64,000 nt of DNA from Nemertoderma westbladi (GCA_032718475.1 JAUCBJ010009133.1:29775-93774); one strand, 5' to 3'. Counted from the first letter of the stretch, positions 11,104 through 22,340 are shown. Notes: generated by a model from the sequence alone, not told the origin. Translations and numbers: made by a program.

Positions 11104-12525
11104 CCCTATTACCACTGGGGGGGGGGGGGGGGGGGGCGAATCGGCCCCTTCCTAGTTTTTAGTTGCTGTAACTATGCAACCACATAACGTACCGGCCCAA
11201 TTTTTTGTGAGAATTAGCCAAATTTAATGCCGCATCTTTTGCAAAAGACGCCGTTGCAATTGGATTTCTACTTTTCGATGTGGGTGCCACCTCAAAATTT
11301 GGTCTCCAGCACCAAATTTTTTGAAATTTTCGAATATTACAAAGTCATTCGTGATTTAGTAATTATTTATGTTTGGGCTATTTTTATTTATTTTTATTGG
11401 TTTGGATCACTCTAATGCTCTATACAAGTATGTAAGTGTAGTGGTACGTCATCCACCAAAATTCGGGCGTGGCACTTCAAATTTTGAAAAATACGAGATT
11501 CGGAAAATACACTAAAGTTTTGATTTGCAAAGCATTTTTATAGGTTTTCTGGAGCGCTGAATCGATTGAAAGTAATATAGAAGCCTGAAGACTAAGTGTT
11601 TCGCCATTTTTGGTGCACCAAAATTAGGGCGTGGCACTTCAAATTTTGAAAAATACGAGATTCGGAAAATTCACTAAAGTTTTGATTTAAATTAATTTTA
11701 TAGGTTTTCTGGAGCGCTGAATCGATTGAAAGTAATATAGAAGCCTCAAATCCTTTGTGTACGTAATTTTAGGTGCACCAAAATTAGGGCGTGGCACTTC
11801 AAATTTTCAAAATTACTTTATCCGGAAAAAACACTAAGTTTTGATTTCAAAAAATGGCTAACTTCTAAGTCTTCAGGCTTCTATATTACTTTCAATCGAT
11901 TCAGCGGTCTGGAAAACCTATATAAATTCGTTAAAATTTCAATTTTGGTTTATTTTCCGAATCTCGTATTTTTCAAAATTTGAAGTGCCACGCCCTAATT
12001 TTGGTGCACAAAAAATGGCGAACCACTCAGTCTTCAGGCTTCTATATTACTTTCAATCGATTCAGCGGCCCAGAAAACCCATAAAGATGCGTTGAAATAA
12101 AAAAATTAGGGGCATTTTCTGAATATCTAATTTTTCAAAATTTGAAGTGCCACGCCCACTTCTTAGGTGCACGAAAAATAGCATCCACTTCAATTTTTGG
12201 AAGTGGAATATAATCACATTCGATTCAGCGTCTTGAAAAACCTACTAAATCTAGCCAACACTGCCACACTATTAGTTTTTAGAAAACGAAAAATTTTGGA
12301 ATTTTGTCCTGGGACTACTTTTATTTTTCATCAAAATTATGAGTCCCTGCTTATGAAATTTTAACTTTTTAAGATTTGGTAGTGTTCATCTATAGTTGTT
12401 TCACCAACAGCCCAAATTTTGTAGGATTTCATTGGACGACTACAAAAATATAGTGGGTGGGCCGAATCGCCCCCCCCCCCCCCCCCAGTGGTGCTAATGG
12501 TCAAAACACCCCAGTGGTAATAGGG
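11104..12525. mobile_element. Non-autonomous piggyBac-like element (1,422 bp)
   Basis: The element is bounded by TTAA at 11100-11103 and 12526-12529. Its ends are inverted repeats: CCCTATTACCACTGGGG on the left and its complement on the right. TTAA targets with ends starting CCC are the signature of the piggyBac superfamily. A long G run (about 11117-11135) and a C run (about 12470-12486) mirror each other next to GAATCGGCCC/GGGCCGAATC. There is no transposase ORF, so it must have relied on an enzyme from elsewhere. Internally, a module containing GGGCGTGGCACTTC occurs three times in direct order (about 11466, 11627, 11787) and at least twice inverted (about 11980-12155), so the interior could fold into a large stem. 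Confidence 0.85.
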
Positions 12526-12529
12526 TTAA

Positions 12530-12830
12530 GTGTGAAGTCATTCAAAAATAGTATTCGCACATGTGATTTTTCAGTGTACTGTAAATTTGATAGAAATCTC
12601 TAAAATATATATTTTTTATTAGTCTGTATTAAATGTTGATTTTATTTTTCTTTATCTTATTTTATATTTTAAAGCTATAACATAAGCCGCTTATGTAACA
12701 CCTAGTGTATATTTGGTGATAATTTTTATTGATCTTTAATTTTAATTTGTGCAGTGCGCTGTTTTTAGCCTATTTCGGGATGTTCCCAAATAAAATGAAA
12801 CTATCTATCTATCTATCTAACAATAATTGA
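12530..12830. repeat. LINE-like 3' tail ending in (ATCT)n, flanking non-coding sequence
   Basis: AT-rich sequence that ends in TTCGGGATGTTCCCAAATAAA and then a run of ATCT units at about 12805-12822. A short tetranucleotide tail after an AATAAA-like signal resembles the 3' end of a CR1/L2-style LINE, but no coding part is attached. Confidence 0.35.
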
Positions 12831-13047
12831 ATTCGATCAATAACTACAAATAGATTACTGAATATTGATAAATGTTTGTTGCGTGGGAAAATTAAATTTT
12901 CAAAATGTTAACTATTTAATATTATTATTTCCAGTAGAGATTGCGAGGTGAGGAGTTGATACAACATTATGGAATTCATGACAATTGGAACGTTTCGCAT
13001 TCCGTCCGTTCCATATTTTTCGTTTCTTTCTTTTACAGCGTTCCATT

Positions 13048-14682
13048 TTATCGGAATGTTACGTTTCGTTTCCTCGTCTTAGTAAAGACGTTACTGTTAA
13101 TAAGTTCTCTATAGCTGATCATACCATTGTTATCTTTGTCTAGCTCATCCATAACTGAATCTAATGATCTCTTATTCATAACAATTCCTGCCATTTCGAG
13201 ACCTTTAGAAAACTCATCTCTACTTAAACTCAACGAATTATCTGTGTCCAACGCCACAAAGTATTTTGTTACGTTTATATCTTTCTTCCATATGTCCTGT
13301 ATTAGTTGCGGCAGGGGTCTCAGAGTTACCTTAGAAACAGTGCAATACTTCGCTAAACCTTTTGTAACTACAAACTTAGGATTCTTTATTTTAATATCCG
13401 CGAGAGTTATAAAGAATTCTTCTCCGCAGTCGATATCGGAGACATCCAACTCGACCACACCAGAATGCTGGTTCTTTATAATCGAGTTCAGACAAGCCAA
13501 ACACCCGCTATCTAGCAACGGATTCCTGCCTATTCGTAAAATCTCTAGAGATTCGTTTACTAACAATCCGTTGCTAATGAACTCAGCCCCTCTCCTACCA
13601 ATCCTGTTATTAGCGATGTTTAGTTCTTTCAACGTAGAATTTAACACCAACACCTTTTCGATATATTTACATCCAACATCACCAACTCCATTCATTTCCA
13701 AGTTGAGTTTCTTTATCACTATATTTTTAGCGAGTCCGTCCATAAATTCCGCGACTTTTTTACCTTCTATATTATTCCAACTAAGATCCATCTCTTGTAT
13801 AGAGGTGTTGTCTTCCAGAACCTTTCCCACCATTCCAGCAGTGTCTCCACCGAGACTATTGTTGCTCAGATCCAGAATCTCCAAAGTATTGTTCTTGAGT
13901 AAAACCTCCTGCAGAACCGGTGCTACTTTATCGTTTATACTGTTGCCAGACAACGAGAGAATCTTTACAGTAGAATTATTTAGTAAAGCGTTTAATATAG
14001 CCGCAGCTCCGTTATGGAGGATGTTATTGTTTGCAAAATTTAGCTCAGCTAAGTAACAATTCTCCAGCAACATATCGGCAAAGGCAGCCGCACCTATTTC
14101 ACCTAAAAAATTATAACTCATAGAGAGACTCTGGATATGCGCGTTAGTAACCATAGCAACAGCTAACGCCTGTGCTCCATTGGGCCCCAACCCGCGGTAG
14201 CTAATGTTTAGACGTCTCTCCTTGAGATTGCGTATCACCCTAGTTACAGGTATCACGTCATAGATGACGCACGCTTCTATGTAATTCTCAGCGGGTGAAA
14301 ACGATATATTCTCGTCTTTATCGACCTCCAAGTCTGTGTCGTAGTCATCATTGAACACATCCTCGTCCGACTCAATAACAAACGATCGCGGCGATCTACT
14401 CAGCTGCTGTAGTTTATCTTCAGCTTGTGATTGGCTGCTTAGTCCACCTAACGTCTTACATTGTGGTCTGATACTGCTTCCACTGCTCCTTGGAACCACC
14501 AATCGTTGTTCTTGTTGACTGCTGTCACTCTGTGATTGGCCGCAGAAAATCCTTATTCTCCGACCTGGTTGACTATGAGACCGACTCCCTGGAACTTCCA
14601 AATATTGACTCGTGTCGCTCACCGATTGGCTTCCAGGTGTGTTTTTCCTTTTATGAACGGAAGTGCGGCTACTTTTCCTCAT
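13048..14682 (-). CDS. Leucine-rich-repeat and EF-hand protein (LRRC74-like)
   Basis: A single uninterrupted frame of 544 codons. I choose the ATG at 14680-14682 (MRKSSRTSV) because the frame upstream has only non-ATG codons. Residues 1 to about 140 are Ser/Gln-rich and acidic, probably disordered. About 155-420 are ribonuclease-inhibitor-type LRRs of about 28 residues, each with an L-x-L-x-x-N core (LSLSGNSI, LDLSNNSL, MDLSWNNI, LNLEMNGV). Two canonical EF-hand loops follow, DTDNSLSLSRDE (about 479-490) and DKDNNGMISYRE (about 515-526), with all calcium-coordinating positions suitable. This order matches LRRC74A/B-type animal proteins, whose biochemical role is poorly known; calcium-dependent protein binding is inferred. 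There is no signal peptide or membrane segment. Its intron-free state among transposons could mean a retrocopy, yet it has no stop or frameshift and so appears maintained. Confidence 0.88.
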   Translation of the reverse strand: MRKSSRTSVHKRKNTPGSQSVSDTSQYLEVPGSRSHSQPGRRIRIFCGQSQSDSSQQEQRLVVPRSSGSSIRPQCKTLGGLSSQSQAEDKLQQLSRSPRSFVIESDEDVFNDDYDTDLEVDKDENISFSPAENYIEACVIYDVIPVTRVIRNLKERRLNISYRGLGPNGAQALAVAMVTNAHIQSLSMSYNFLGEIGAAAFADMLLENCYLAELNFANNNILHNGAAAILNALLNNSTVKILSLSGNSINDKVAPVLQEVLLKNNTLEILDLSNNSLGGDTAGMVGKVLEDNTSIQEMDLSWNNIEGKKVAEFMDGLAKNIVIKKLNLEMNGVGDVGCKYIEKVLVLNSTLKELNIANNRIGRRGAEFISNGLLVNESLEILRIGRNPLLDSGCLACLNSIIKNQHSGVVELDVSDIDCGEEFFITLADIKIKNPKFVVTKGLAKYCTVSKVTLRPLPQLIQDIWKKDINVTKYFVALDTDNSLSLSRDEFSKGLEMAGIVMNKRSLDSVMDELDKDNNGMISYRELINSNVFTKTRKRNVTFR

Positions 14683-14972
14683 TGCAACTGTTTCAACTTT
14701 CAACTTACTGATTTTTCCTGTTTTGATCAACACCCGGTTGGTTTCAAACTCATTCGCTCAAAATGTCAGCATATCAAATTAGCGTCCACTTTCAATAGTT
14801 AAAAACAATAATACATAATAAATTTAGATATCTTGTAACACAATAAATTATGTTTCATTGAAAATAATAAAATGCAGATTTATATTGGTGTATGAGAATT
14901 CGTTCACGAATATTTCTGTCTAAGGCGAATGAGTTCCTAAGAAAGTCCCGAACAATTCGATTCCGTACAATT

Positions 14973-15711
14973 GATTCCAGGAGATCCAGGATTCCAGGAG
15001 ATCCAGGATTCCAGGGGATCCAGGATGCCAGGAAATCGAGGATTCCAGGAGATCCAGGATTCCATGAGATCCAGGATTCCAGGATGCCAGGAGATCCAGG
15101 ATTCCATGAGATCCAGGATTCCAAGAGATCCAGAATTCCATGAGATCCAGGATTCCCGGAGATCCAGGATTCCAAAAGATCCAGGATTCCACGAGATCCA
15201 GGATTCCATGAGATCCAGGATTCCAGGAGCTCCAGGATTCCAGGAGATCCAGGATTCCAGGAGATCCAGGATACCATGTGATCCAGTATTCCAGGAGATC
15301 CAGGATTCCAGGAGATCCAGGAGATCCAAGAAATCCTGGATACCAGGAGTTCCAGGATTCCAGGAGATCCAGGATACCATGTGATCCAGTATTCCAGGAG
15401 ATCCAGGATTCGAGGAGATCCAGGAGATCCTGGAAATCCTGGATACCAGGAGATCCAGGATTCCAGGAGATCCTGGATACCAGGAGATCCAGGATTCAAG
15501 GAGATCCAGTATTCCAGGAGATCCAGGATTCCAGGAGATCCTGGATTCCAGGAGATACAGGATTCCAGGAGATCCGGGATTCCATGAGATCCAGGATTCC
15601 ATGAGATCCAGGATTGCAGGAGATCCAGGATTCCAGAAGATCCAGGATTCCATGAGATCCAGGATTCCATGAGATCCAGGATTGCAGGAGATCCAGGATT
15701 CCATGAGATCC
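14973..15711. repeat. 17-bp minisatellite, about 43 units
   Basis: Tandem copies of a 17-bp unit, GGATTCCAGGAGATCCA, with scattered substitutions (ATGAGATCC, AGGATGCC) and some truncated units. Because 17 is not a multiple of three and the unit has no stop, several frames on both strands stay open, giving long false proteins. The array starts about 290 bp upstream of the start of the minus-strand LRR/EF-hand gene, so it might lie in that gene's promoter region. Confidence 0.95.
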
Positions 15712-16383
15712 CTTTCCCGGACCGAATTGTCTGGGTATGAATTATTATCCGGTACTGAAAAATAATAAATATATATATATATATATAAGGAATCTAAAAA
15801 ATATATCAATGAATGTGTAAAGAATCTGTAATAATATATAATTTACTTAACTCAAATTGTGTGCTTCAGCTTTGTGCAGCATTTTCCCTGCAGTCAGCAT
15901 CTTAGTGTTAATGTTTACCTGGTGATTAATATGGTTTCCTAGTTACATGTAAACATCAACAAATGGATCTGTAATTGGCAGCATCGCCATGTGATGCCAA
16001 TAGCCACCATTGGTTTTAAATTATTATTAATATAACTTCATCTGATATGTCATATAGATAGATATATTGGCAGCTGGATAAAGCTCTACATTTGTCGAGT
16101 AGAATTAGCAGCATGATGCCTCAGCAAACCTTTAAAACCATTGTGGTTCCTGGTAAAATAGCTACACATGTCTTGAAATATCTCCAGTATAAATAATCAC
16201 TCTACGGTGGTTTTTGGGGGTAATATAGGTAGTAAAACGATAATTGAGTCTCGAAAGAGCTAAGATCAGAACTAATTAGAACACAATGGAACACAATCAC
16301 GCAAACTTTTGCTTCCTGGTTGTATTCAATCTTTTCTTATTGTCTCTATTAATTACTACTTTGGGCTTAAAACGCTGTATAAA
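15712..16383. other. Non-coding stretch with an (AT)n run
   Basis: A short AT dinucleotide run lies at about 15767-15787. The rest is AT-rich single-copy-looking sequence with no ORF, RNA gene or recognisable element. Confidence 0.5.
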
Positions 16384-16641
16384 TTGATTTAAATAAACGC
16401 TCAATATTTACTCTGAATCTTAGACGAGTAAAGAACGTAGAAGATGACGATCTGTGTTACTATAACAACGTTGACGTCACTAAGGGAGAGATCGAATGGA
16501 CCTATAAATTTAACGGTTTCGGATTCCATTTACGTTCTCCTTATGAAGAAGAGAAAAACATTTCCTTCAACGATTTGGAGTTGATGCTGAGGTTAAACGG
16601 AAAATCAGGTATTCTATTATTAGGTTAAACGGAAAATCAGG
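16384..16641 (+). CDS. Possible orphan coding exon, no start codon
   Basis: The frame is open for 86 codons without an early ATG. The segment from about 16420 to 16608 has protein-like composition (acidic and aromatic, for example CYYNNVDVTKGEIEWTY and GFGFHLRSPYEEEKN) unlike the surrounding AT-rich DNA. A possible splice acceptor (CTTAG) lies near 16424 and a CAG|GTATT donor-like site at 16608/16609. The donor edge is the start of a 32-bp tandem repeat, so the donor exists in three copies. I do not recognise the protein, and no partner exon is visible within several kb. It may be a relic exon. Confidence 0.3.
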
Positions 16642-16690
16642 TATTCTATTATTAGGTTAAACGGAAAATCAGGTATTCTATTATTAGGTT
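16590..16690. repeat. 32-bp tandem repeat spanning a donor-like site (3 copies)
   Basis: Units start at 16590, 16622 and 16654 with a partial fourth. Each contains AAAATCAGGTATT, so each reproduces a possible exon end and GT donor (GT at 16609, 16641 and 16673). Confidence 0.9.
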
Positions 16691-16840
16691 AATATGTCAG
16701 TATTAAGTAAGCTATATCAGTATTAAGTAAGCTATATCAGTATTAAGTAAGCTATATCAGTATTAAGTAAGCTATATCAGTATTAAGTAAGCTATGTCTG
16801 TATTAAGTTAGCTATGTCTGTATTAAGTAAGCTATGTGTT
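16691..16840. repeat. 20-bp tandem repeat, 7 units
   Basis: Tandem copies of a unit built on CAGTATTAAGTAAGCTATAT. The last units differ (CTATGTCTG), which suggests spread from one side. Confidence 0.9.
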
Positions 16841-16859
16841 AAGCGATCCAACGCAATCT

Positions 16860-17650
16860 CTTACTGTTGAACGCAAGCAGGACCTTCAGAACCGTCTACT
16901 AAGAATATTTTACCGCTACGAACTATACGGCTCTGACAATCACTCGCTCCTTTCTCTGTTGATTTCTCAACAGAGAGCTAACTGTTCGAATTTATAAGCC
17001 AAATCAGCAGCAACCAAAACAATAAATCTGAAATGGCTCCCTAAGCTACTTAATATGAGTGCGGGTGGTCTAGCACTCGGCGTTCACTTTCTACAGAGAA
17101 ATACTGGAGTTATCAGGTGGAATAATGTCGAATGTGAGAATATTTTACTATTATAATGGGATAGGCTATTAATTCGCCCTTATGTCAAAACTTGGCCTTG
17201 CGCTGCTTTAGGCCAGCAAATTTCTACTGTGCTACACTGGGTACCACTGTCAGCCTGCTAACCCGCTATTTTCAAATAACCACCTAGCGTTGAATATTCT
17301 AAGGTATTTCTAAGAGTAATTTACCCAACTATTCTCCGCTATGCAGCGTACAAGTTCTTAATTTTATTCTAACATGCTAAATAAACTACAGTGTCATAAA
17401 ATACAAATTGCATACTAATTACTAAGTATTCCAGAATACGTATTACTAATTATTACTTTACTGAGTTATACACTAGCAACAGCCTAAATACTGTATTATT
17501 TGTAATTAATAACTAACTCTAACAGCAATTAATAAGCATAAACTAAGAAATAGAAAACAATCAAGAAAAGTAGCGCCTATCTAAACATTTACATTCAAAC
17601 ATCAGGCACTCTTCAGCAACACAACATAAAATAGCGTTAGCAACAGAGCT
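16860..17650. repeat. Dispersed repeat, copy 1 (partner at 61.2-62.0 kb)
   Basis: The stretch matches 61195-61990 in order and orientation over many short blocks, such as GAGAGCTAACTGTTCGAAT, AACCAAAACAATAAA, CTTTAGGCCAGCAA, TCTCCGCTATG, ACTAATTACTAAGTATTCCAG (G in place of A in copy 2), AACAGCCTAAATAC and GGCGCCTATCTAA-type sequence. There is no coding capacity. It could be a long terminal repeat, an untranslated region or the body of a non-autonomous element. Confidence 0.75.
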
Positions 17651-18958
17651 GGTAGTGCTATCGACAGCGCTAGTAGCGCTAGTCAGCTAGTGTCAACTAG
17701 TGTAAACTAGCGTATAGATTAGTGTAAGCTAGTGTAAGAGAGCAAGGTCACCCAGGCTACATGCGGTCCTTCTAACCAAACCCGCTATTACTACCCTAGT
17801 ACTACAAGGTTGAGACGAAGTCTGGATTGTCAGTCTCCAAATACTGTAGTGACGACCGGTCCCCGGTCCCTATTGATTAGCCCGACCGCAACTACTGGCT
17901 CCCCACCAGCGTTGCCCCACATTGGATCCTCCACTCCTCCTTCCGTCGCTTCCACGGTGCGCCCGCTACACCTACCGGTACGCTTAGCCCATCATGCTAA
18001 AGCAAATAGTTACCGATATCGGCTCATGCATTTACAAACAGTCTACAGTTGAAAGGGAAAATCCTTGTAAGGATTCGCTACATCGCAATCACCAAGATTA
18101 AAGAAATCAAGAGTCAATGCAAGAAGATCATTATTCAAAGTTGTAATCAAATAGGTGTAACAGTATAAATCAGCATTTAACAATTTACAGAATTAGCAGA
18201 ATTAACAAGCAAGAAGATTAAAACATTTAATACGACTAACACGTGCACAGTACCGCTGTACTGGTGTACTGATACACTGAACAGTACACACACTGAAACT
18301 GACGAAATATATAGGTATGACGCAATGGTTATATCATTGGTCCAACAAATTCTACTACCATTATACCAACCTAAAATAGCTAGCCCAATGGGAGAGCCGG
18401 ATCGTGATCCTATGCTTCCCCATTTCTCAAATTATTACCATATATGGTAATGAATCTGTCTCGCTGGGGTTATAGGTTTATGGCCGTAGCATTAATTTCG
18501 CGATTATTAAAGCACATTAGCATTAATTTATTAGAACGTTAGTTTGTAGAGGAATATAAAAGAAATTAGTACAAATACACATTAAGTTCGGTTAATGTCA
18601 ATAAACGGCAAATTCATAATAATGTTTTATGAAAGTTTGCCACTGTAAATTTATGTACTAAGGTTTTATTACAAAATTACATACGTAAGGCTACATACTG
18701 TACAAAATCGGATGAATAATATAAACTCGTGTATTTTATTTTACCTATCTAATGAATGCTGTACATCAATATAACTTATCTAATCGCTCCATACTATATA
18801 ATGGGCTGTTCTGGTACACAGCGCTATATATCGTAACACCGCTCCAAGGGAAACAAGTAATGTTTCCCTCCAATTGTAGAAGAAATAGGACGATGTGAAA
18901 TAACAAAATAAATTTACTTTCAAATAAATCAAACAACTCGGTTCTATAATAATTACGT
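17651..18958. other. Non-coding stretch
   Basis: It includes a CTAG/CTAGTG-rich tract (17650-17740), a more GC-rich patch (17770-18060) without convincing coding signal, and a small palindrome around ATTACCATATATGGTAAT (about 18435-18452). No gene recognised. Confidence 0.4.
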
Positions 18959-19165
18959 ACAAAATATTGCCATTTATATTGCATAATGATTACTACATAC
19001 AAATTAATACAAAATATTGCTACTGTTATTGCATAATGATTACTACATACAAATTAATACAAATATTGCTACTGTTATTGCATAATGATTACTACATACA
19101 AATTAATACAAATATTGCTACTGTTATTGCATAATGATTACTACATACAAATTAATACAAATTAA
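18959..19165. repeat. 50-bp tandem repeat, 4 units
   Basis: Units of 49-50 bp start at 18959, 19009, 19059 and 19108. Each holds TTGCATAATGATTACTACAT followed by ACAAATTAAT. The first unit diverges most. Confidence 0.9.
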
Positions 19166-19740
19166 ATTACAAAATATACCTTCTTTCATGTATTTACAAA
19201 TTAACAATCTATTAAGGTTAATTTGGTTAACTAAATATTATTGCGTTTAAAGGTCGATAATCAAACTAAATATAAAATTACGTAATAATTTCTTTCATTT
19301 CGGACATTTTACTCAATTTATAAAAAATGCAATCACCCTTAAATTTGGTGATCGCTCAGGTCGGTGAAAGGAGTAAGCCAAACCCGCAGGTTTGTCTCTC
19401 CAATCACCTCCCTTCGCTTCCTTCACCTCGTTCACAAATTATAGAACAAATATGATTATATGTGTATATGAGTCCAGTCAGATATACAATTAAATCCTAC
19501 AATATATATCAGAGCGACGATGATGTATATATTTATAGTTTGTCGCTCCTTGATGTTATGTGGTATCACCGGCTGGCTCCTGGGCCTCTCAGGCTTGCTC
19601 CTCTCTTCCCCCCCCCCCTACACTAGTCTTCCTCCGGTAGATTCCAACAATGGCATTCTCGAGGCGTCGCTTCCTGGGACCGGCGATGAGGACGATCCCT
19701 GAACGCTAATGAGTTCCCAGCTAATGCTCATTCCTCGGCC
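19166..19740. other. Non-coding stretch with a hairpin of the CCAAACCCGC family
   Basis: AT-rich until 19320, then a hairpin at about 19361-19407 (GGTGA..CAAACC-CGCA-GGTTTG..TCACC). A C run lies at about 19608-19617. An ORF at 19520-19702 gave no recognisable protein features. Confidence 0.4.
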
Positions 19741-21150
19741 TCACCCCATTTGCCGCGTCACCGCGGGCACCTCTGCCAACTCTTCCTTCTGTAATTGCAT
19801 GTGCGCCCTTTCGGACGTCCCCTGTGCATTGCACTGCATCCGCTGAGCGTCAATGATTTCGTGGTATTGAGTGTCCTTAGCTTGGCGTTTGCTAAGGACC
19901 GCTCCATCAGCTCCTTGCCGTGAGCTATGAGCTCCAGCTATCATTGTGGTAGGCGCATCAGCCCGCGGCTCCGCTATCCATTCGGCGGTCAAGGACCCTA
20001 AACGAACGTGGGTTAACAGGAATTCGTTCCTATATTGGATGGCCGCCATCCTCCAATCGCCCCGCGCACGCACCACCTTCCTTGTCTCTGAGTATATTCC
20101 GTTTGTGATCCCGTCACAAATAGCAATAAAGTTCCAAGTATATTTGTTGTCCATATTAAGTTGTCAGAAGTATGATCGGATAACCACAACTGCAGTAATC
20201 CACGGAAGGTCTTGAGCAGTTAACATTAATTCTTGGTACTGTGTAGCGATTGTAAGTAGGGCTCGTATGCTACATGTGAAGGATCCACCACCAGGAATCC
20301 ATAGCCCGCCTTAAATGGCAGCCACCTCATCTGCGCCTGAATATGGTAATCCGCCGCGTCTTCCCACTTATCTAACATCTCTCAAAGTAAGTTAGCGCTA
20401 TGGTTCTGAGAGACATCGTCACGCAGCTGACACTTCGAGCTGCGGTGTCCCTTCACCCCACAATATACACACTGAGAAATGAAGACGGTACACGTGTAGA
20501 ATGAATGGTCAGTCTCGTTACACCAACGGCAAACCTTGTGCGCTGCTTCGACCACAGCGTCACATGTGGGACGGGGTTAAGAAACGCTTCATCACATCAA
20601 ACTGAATTCTCCCTTTCGATCTGATGTATTGTTATCCTCTAAATACCAATGGATGGCGCTTCAAAACTCTCATGACTATGTCCGTAATTAGGCAAGTTAC
20701 CGTGTTTGACTCCAACACCAAATAATACTGCAACGAAGCACGGGGTGGTGCGCAGATGTTCCAATATACTAATGCTTGCCGCTTGAAATGGGATTTGAAC
20801 TCAGCTCCTGGAAGCATGTTATATTCACCATATGCCTACTCATATTTCTTTTGCGTCTTTAACGTGAAGTCCCAATTATATAATAAGTGCACTATAAACC
20901 CCATACCAGTCTTAACAGAATTGGAGTACTCCCTATAAAACCCAATGTCCTGTGCCCATAGCAATAATAACTTTGTATCAATGAATGGTCTTGGCAATCG
21001 ATCCTCCAGGTCTGCCATAGCGTTGAAATCTCTCTCCAGGTCACTCTGGACACCTACTCCCACCTTGACATAATCTTGGTTAAGGATCGCCTCCCTAACC
21101 TTCTTGGGTAACATCCTAATGTCAATCTGCTCCGCTCCATGCATACCCCC
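19741..21150 (-). pseudogene. Degenerate gene, C-terminal half: exonuclease-like motif II and two CCHC zinc knuckles
   Basis: Minus-strand reading from 21144. The segment LPKKVREAIL and then VKVGVGVQSDLERDF is a good match to the second conserved block of RNase D/WRN-type 3'-5' exonucleases; a block resembling the third (RQALVYW.. ASLQYY) follows. Next come two canonical CX2CX4HX4C zinc knuckles, CRWCNETDHSFYTC and CVYCGVKGHRSSKC, encoded at about 20430-20531, then about 200 residues of unknown sequence ending at 19741. Breaks: TAG at 20836-20838, TAA at 20632-20634, a frame change near 20575, a TGA near 20380, another frame change near 20235 and a TGA near 20164. It appears to be the continuation of the minus-strand coding region at 22478-24107. 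Zinc knuckles usually bind single-stranded nucleic acid and also mark retroelement gag, so a retroelement origin is possible. Confidence 0.6.
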
Positions 21151-21284
21151 TCATCTACACGAAGTGGGGCCTTCGCGCAGCACGTGACTTTAATTTAATT
21201 TAAGTACTAATTCGAAAGTATTACTGTATTAGCAAATTTTAAGCAGATTTCGCCTAATCACTTTTTACCTCTTTCATTTCTATT

Positions 21285-22340
21285 CAGACATTTCTGACTC
21301 TAGCGGTATAGTGAGAAGAACTGAAGATGGATTAGGGTCTCCAGCCCCACAAAGACACAGCCTATGGATGAATAGTACATACGTACATCGGCCAAGTTTC
21401 ATCTTGAATAACGGATAACGAAATGAGAGACGGATCTCACTTTCAGAAATTTCGTCGTATAGCGGCAGACCGATTAAATCTCCCCCCACCCCCCCCCCCC
21501 CCCCCACAAAGACGCAGCATGTGGTCCAGAATATATGGCAAGATTCAGCTTAAACTGATTAAAATCAATGAGACGGGAGAATCTATTCACTTTCAGGCAT
21601 AAAGTAGTCCTATAGCGGGTGACTGTTGAACTGATTTTCAACAAAACAAATTTTCAACTTGGCAGCTTTAAATTCGTTATTAGTTATATGTAAAAAGTTA
21701 TAAGCATGTCAATATCATAATGACAACGATTTCACTTTCAGACATTTGGCCCTCTAGCGGCAGACTGGAGAACTGCAGATGGATTCGCCTCCTTTGAAAG
21801 TCACAGCTAATGGTCTAATACATATCTGCCAAGTTTCAGCTTAAACGGATTAAAAGCAAAGAAATGGGAGGGCATTTAATGTTTAGACATGTGGCCCTCT
21901 AGCGGGAGACCATTGCACTGATGGTGTCTGAAAGTCTCTCAAAAATCTCAACTTTAGCTCATATTGATACCTACAAATTTTCAACTTGGCAGCTTTAAAT
22001 CCGACAAAGTTATTAGCATGTCAAAATCGTAACGACGACAACGATTTCACTTTCAGACCTTTGGCCCTCTAGCGGCAGACTGGAGAACTGCAGATGGATT
22101 CGCCTCCTTTGAAAGTCACAGCTAATTGTCTAATACATATCTGCCAAGTTTCAGCTTAAACGGATTAAAAGCAAAGAAATGGGAGGGCATTTAATGTTTA
22201 GACATGTGGCCCTCTAGCGGGAGACCATTGCACTGATGGTGTCTGAAAGTCTCTCAAAAATCTCAGCTTTTGCTCATATTGATACCTACAAATTTTCAAC
22301 TTGGCAGCTTTAAATCCGACAAAGTTATTAGCATGTCAAA
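21285..22340. repeat. Degenerate tandem array of about 150-bp units, about 7 copies
   Basis: A motif resembling CACTTTCAGACATTTGGCCC then TCTAGCGGCAGAC recurs at about 21290, 21440, 21595, 21740, 21893, 22053 and 22208. The last four form two nearly identical 313-bp double units (from about 21724 and 22037), so a dimer was duplicated recently. Confidence 0.85.

Noticed and set aside
13127-14056. 309-residue plus-strand ORF
   Set aside because: It lies wholly opposite the LRR/EF-hand gene and has no domain features; antisense shadow.
15767-15787. (AT)n run as a promoter TATA box
   Set aside because: A simple dinucleotide repeat with no gene placed to use it.
14855-15809. Long ORFs of 271 and 290 residues on the minus strand and several on the plus strand
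   Set aside because: They are translations of the 17-bp minisatellite, open in several frames with a 17-residue period. Not genes on present evidence.
17810-18052. 80-residue Ser/Pro/Thr-rich ORF
   Set aside because: It has moderately higher GC content but no domain, no partner exon and no clear start context. Too little support.
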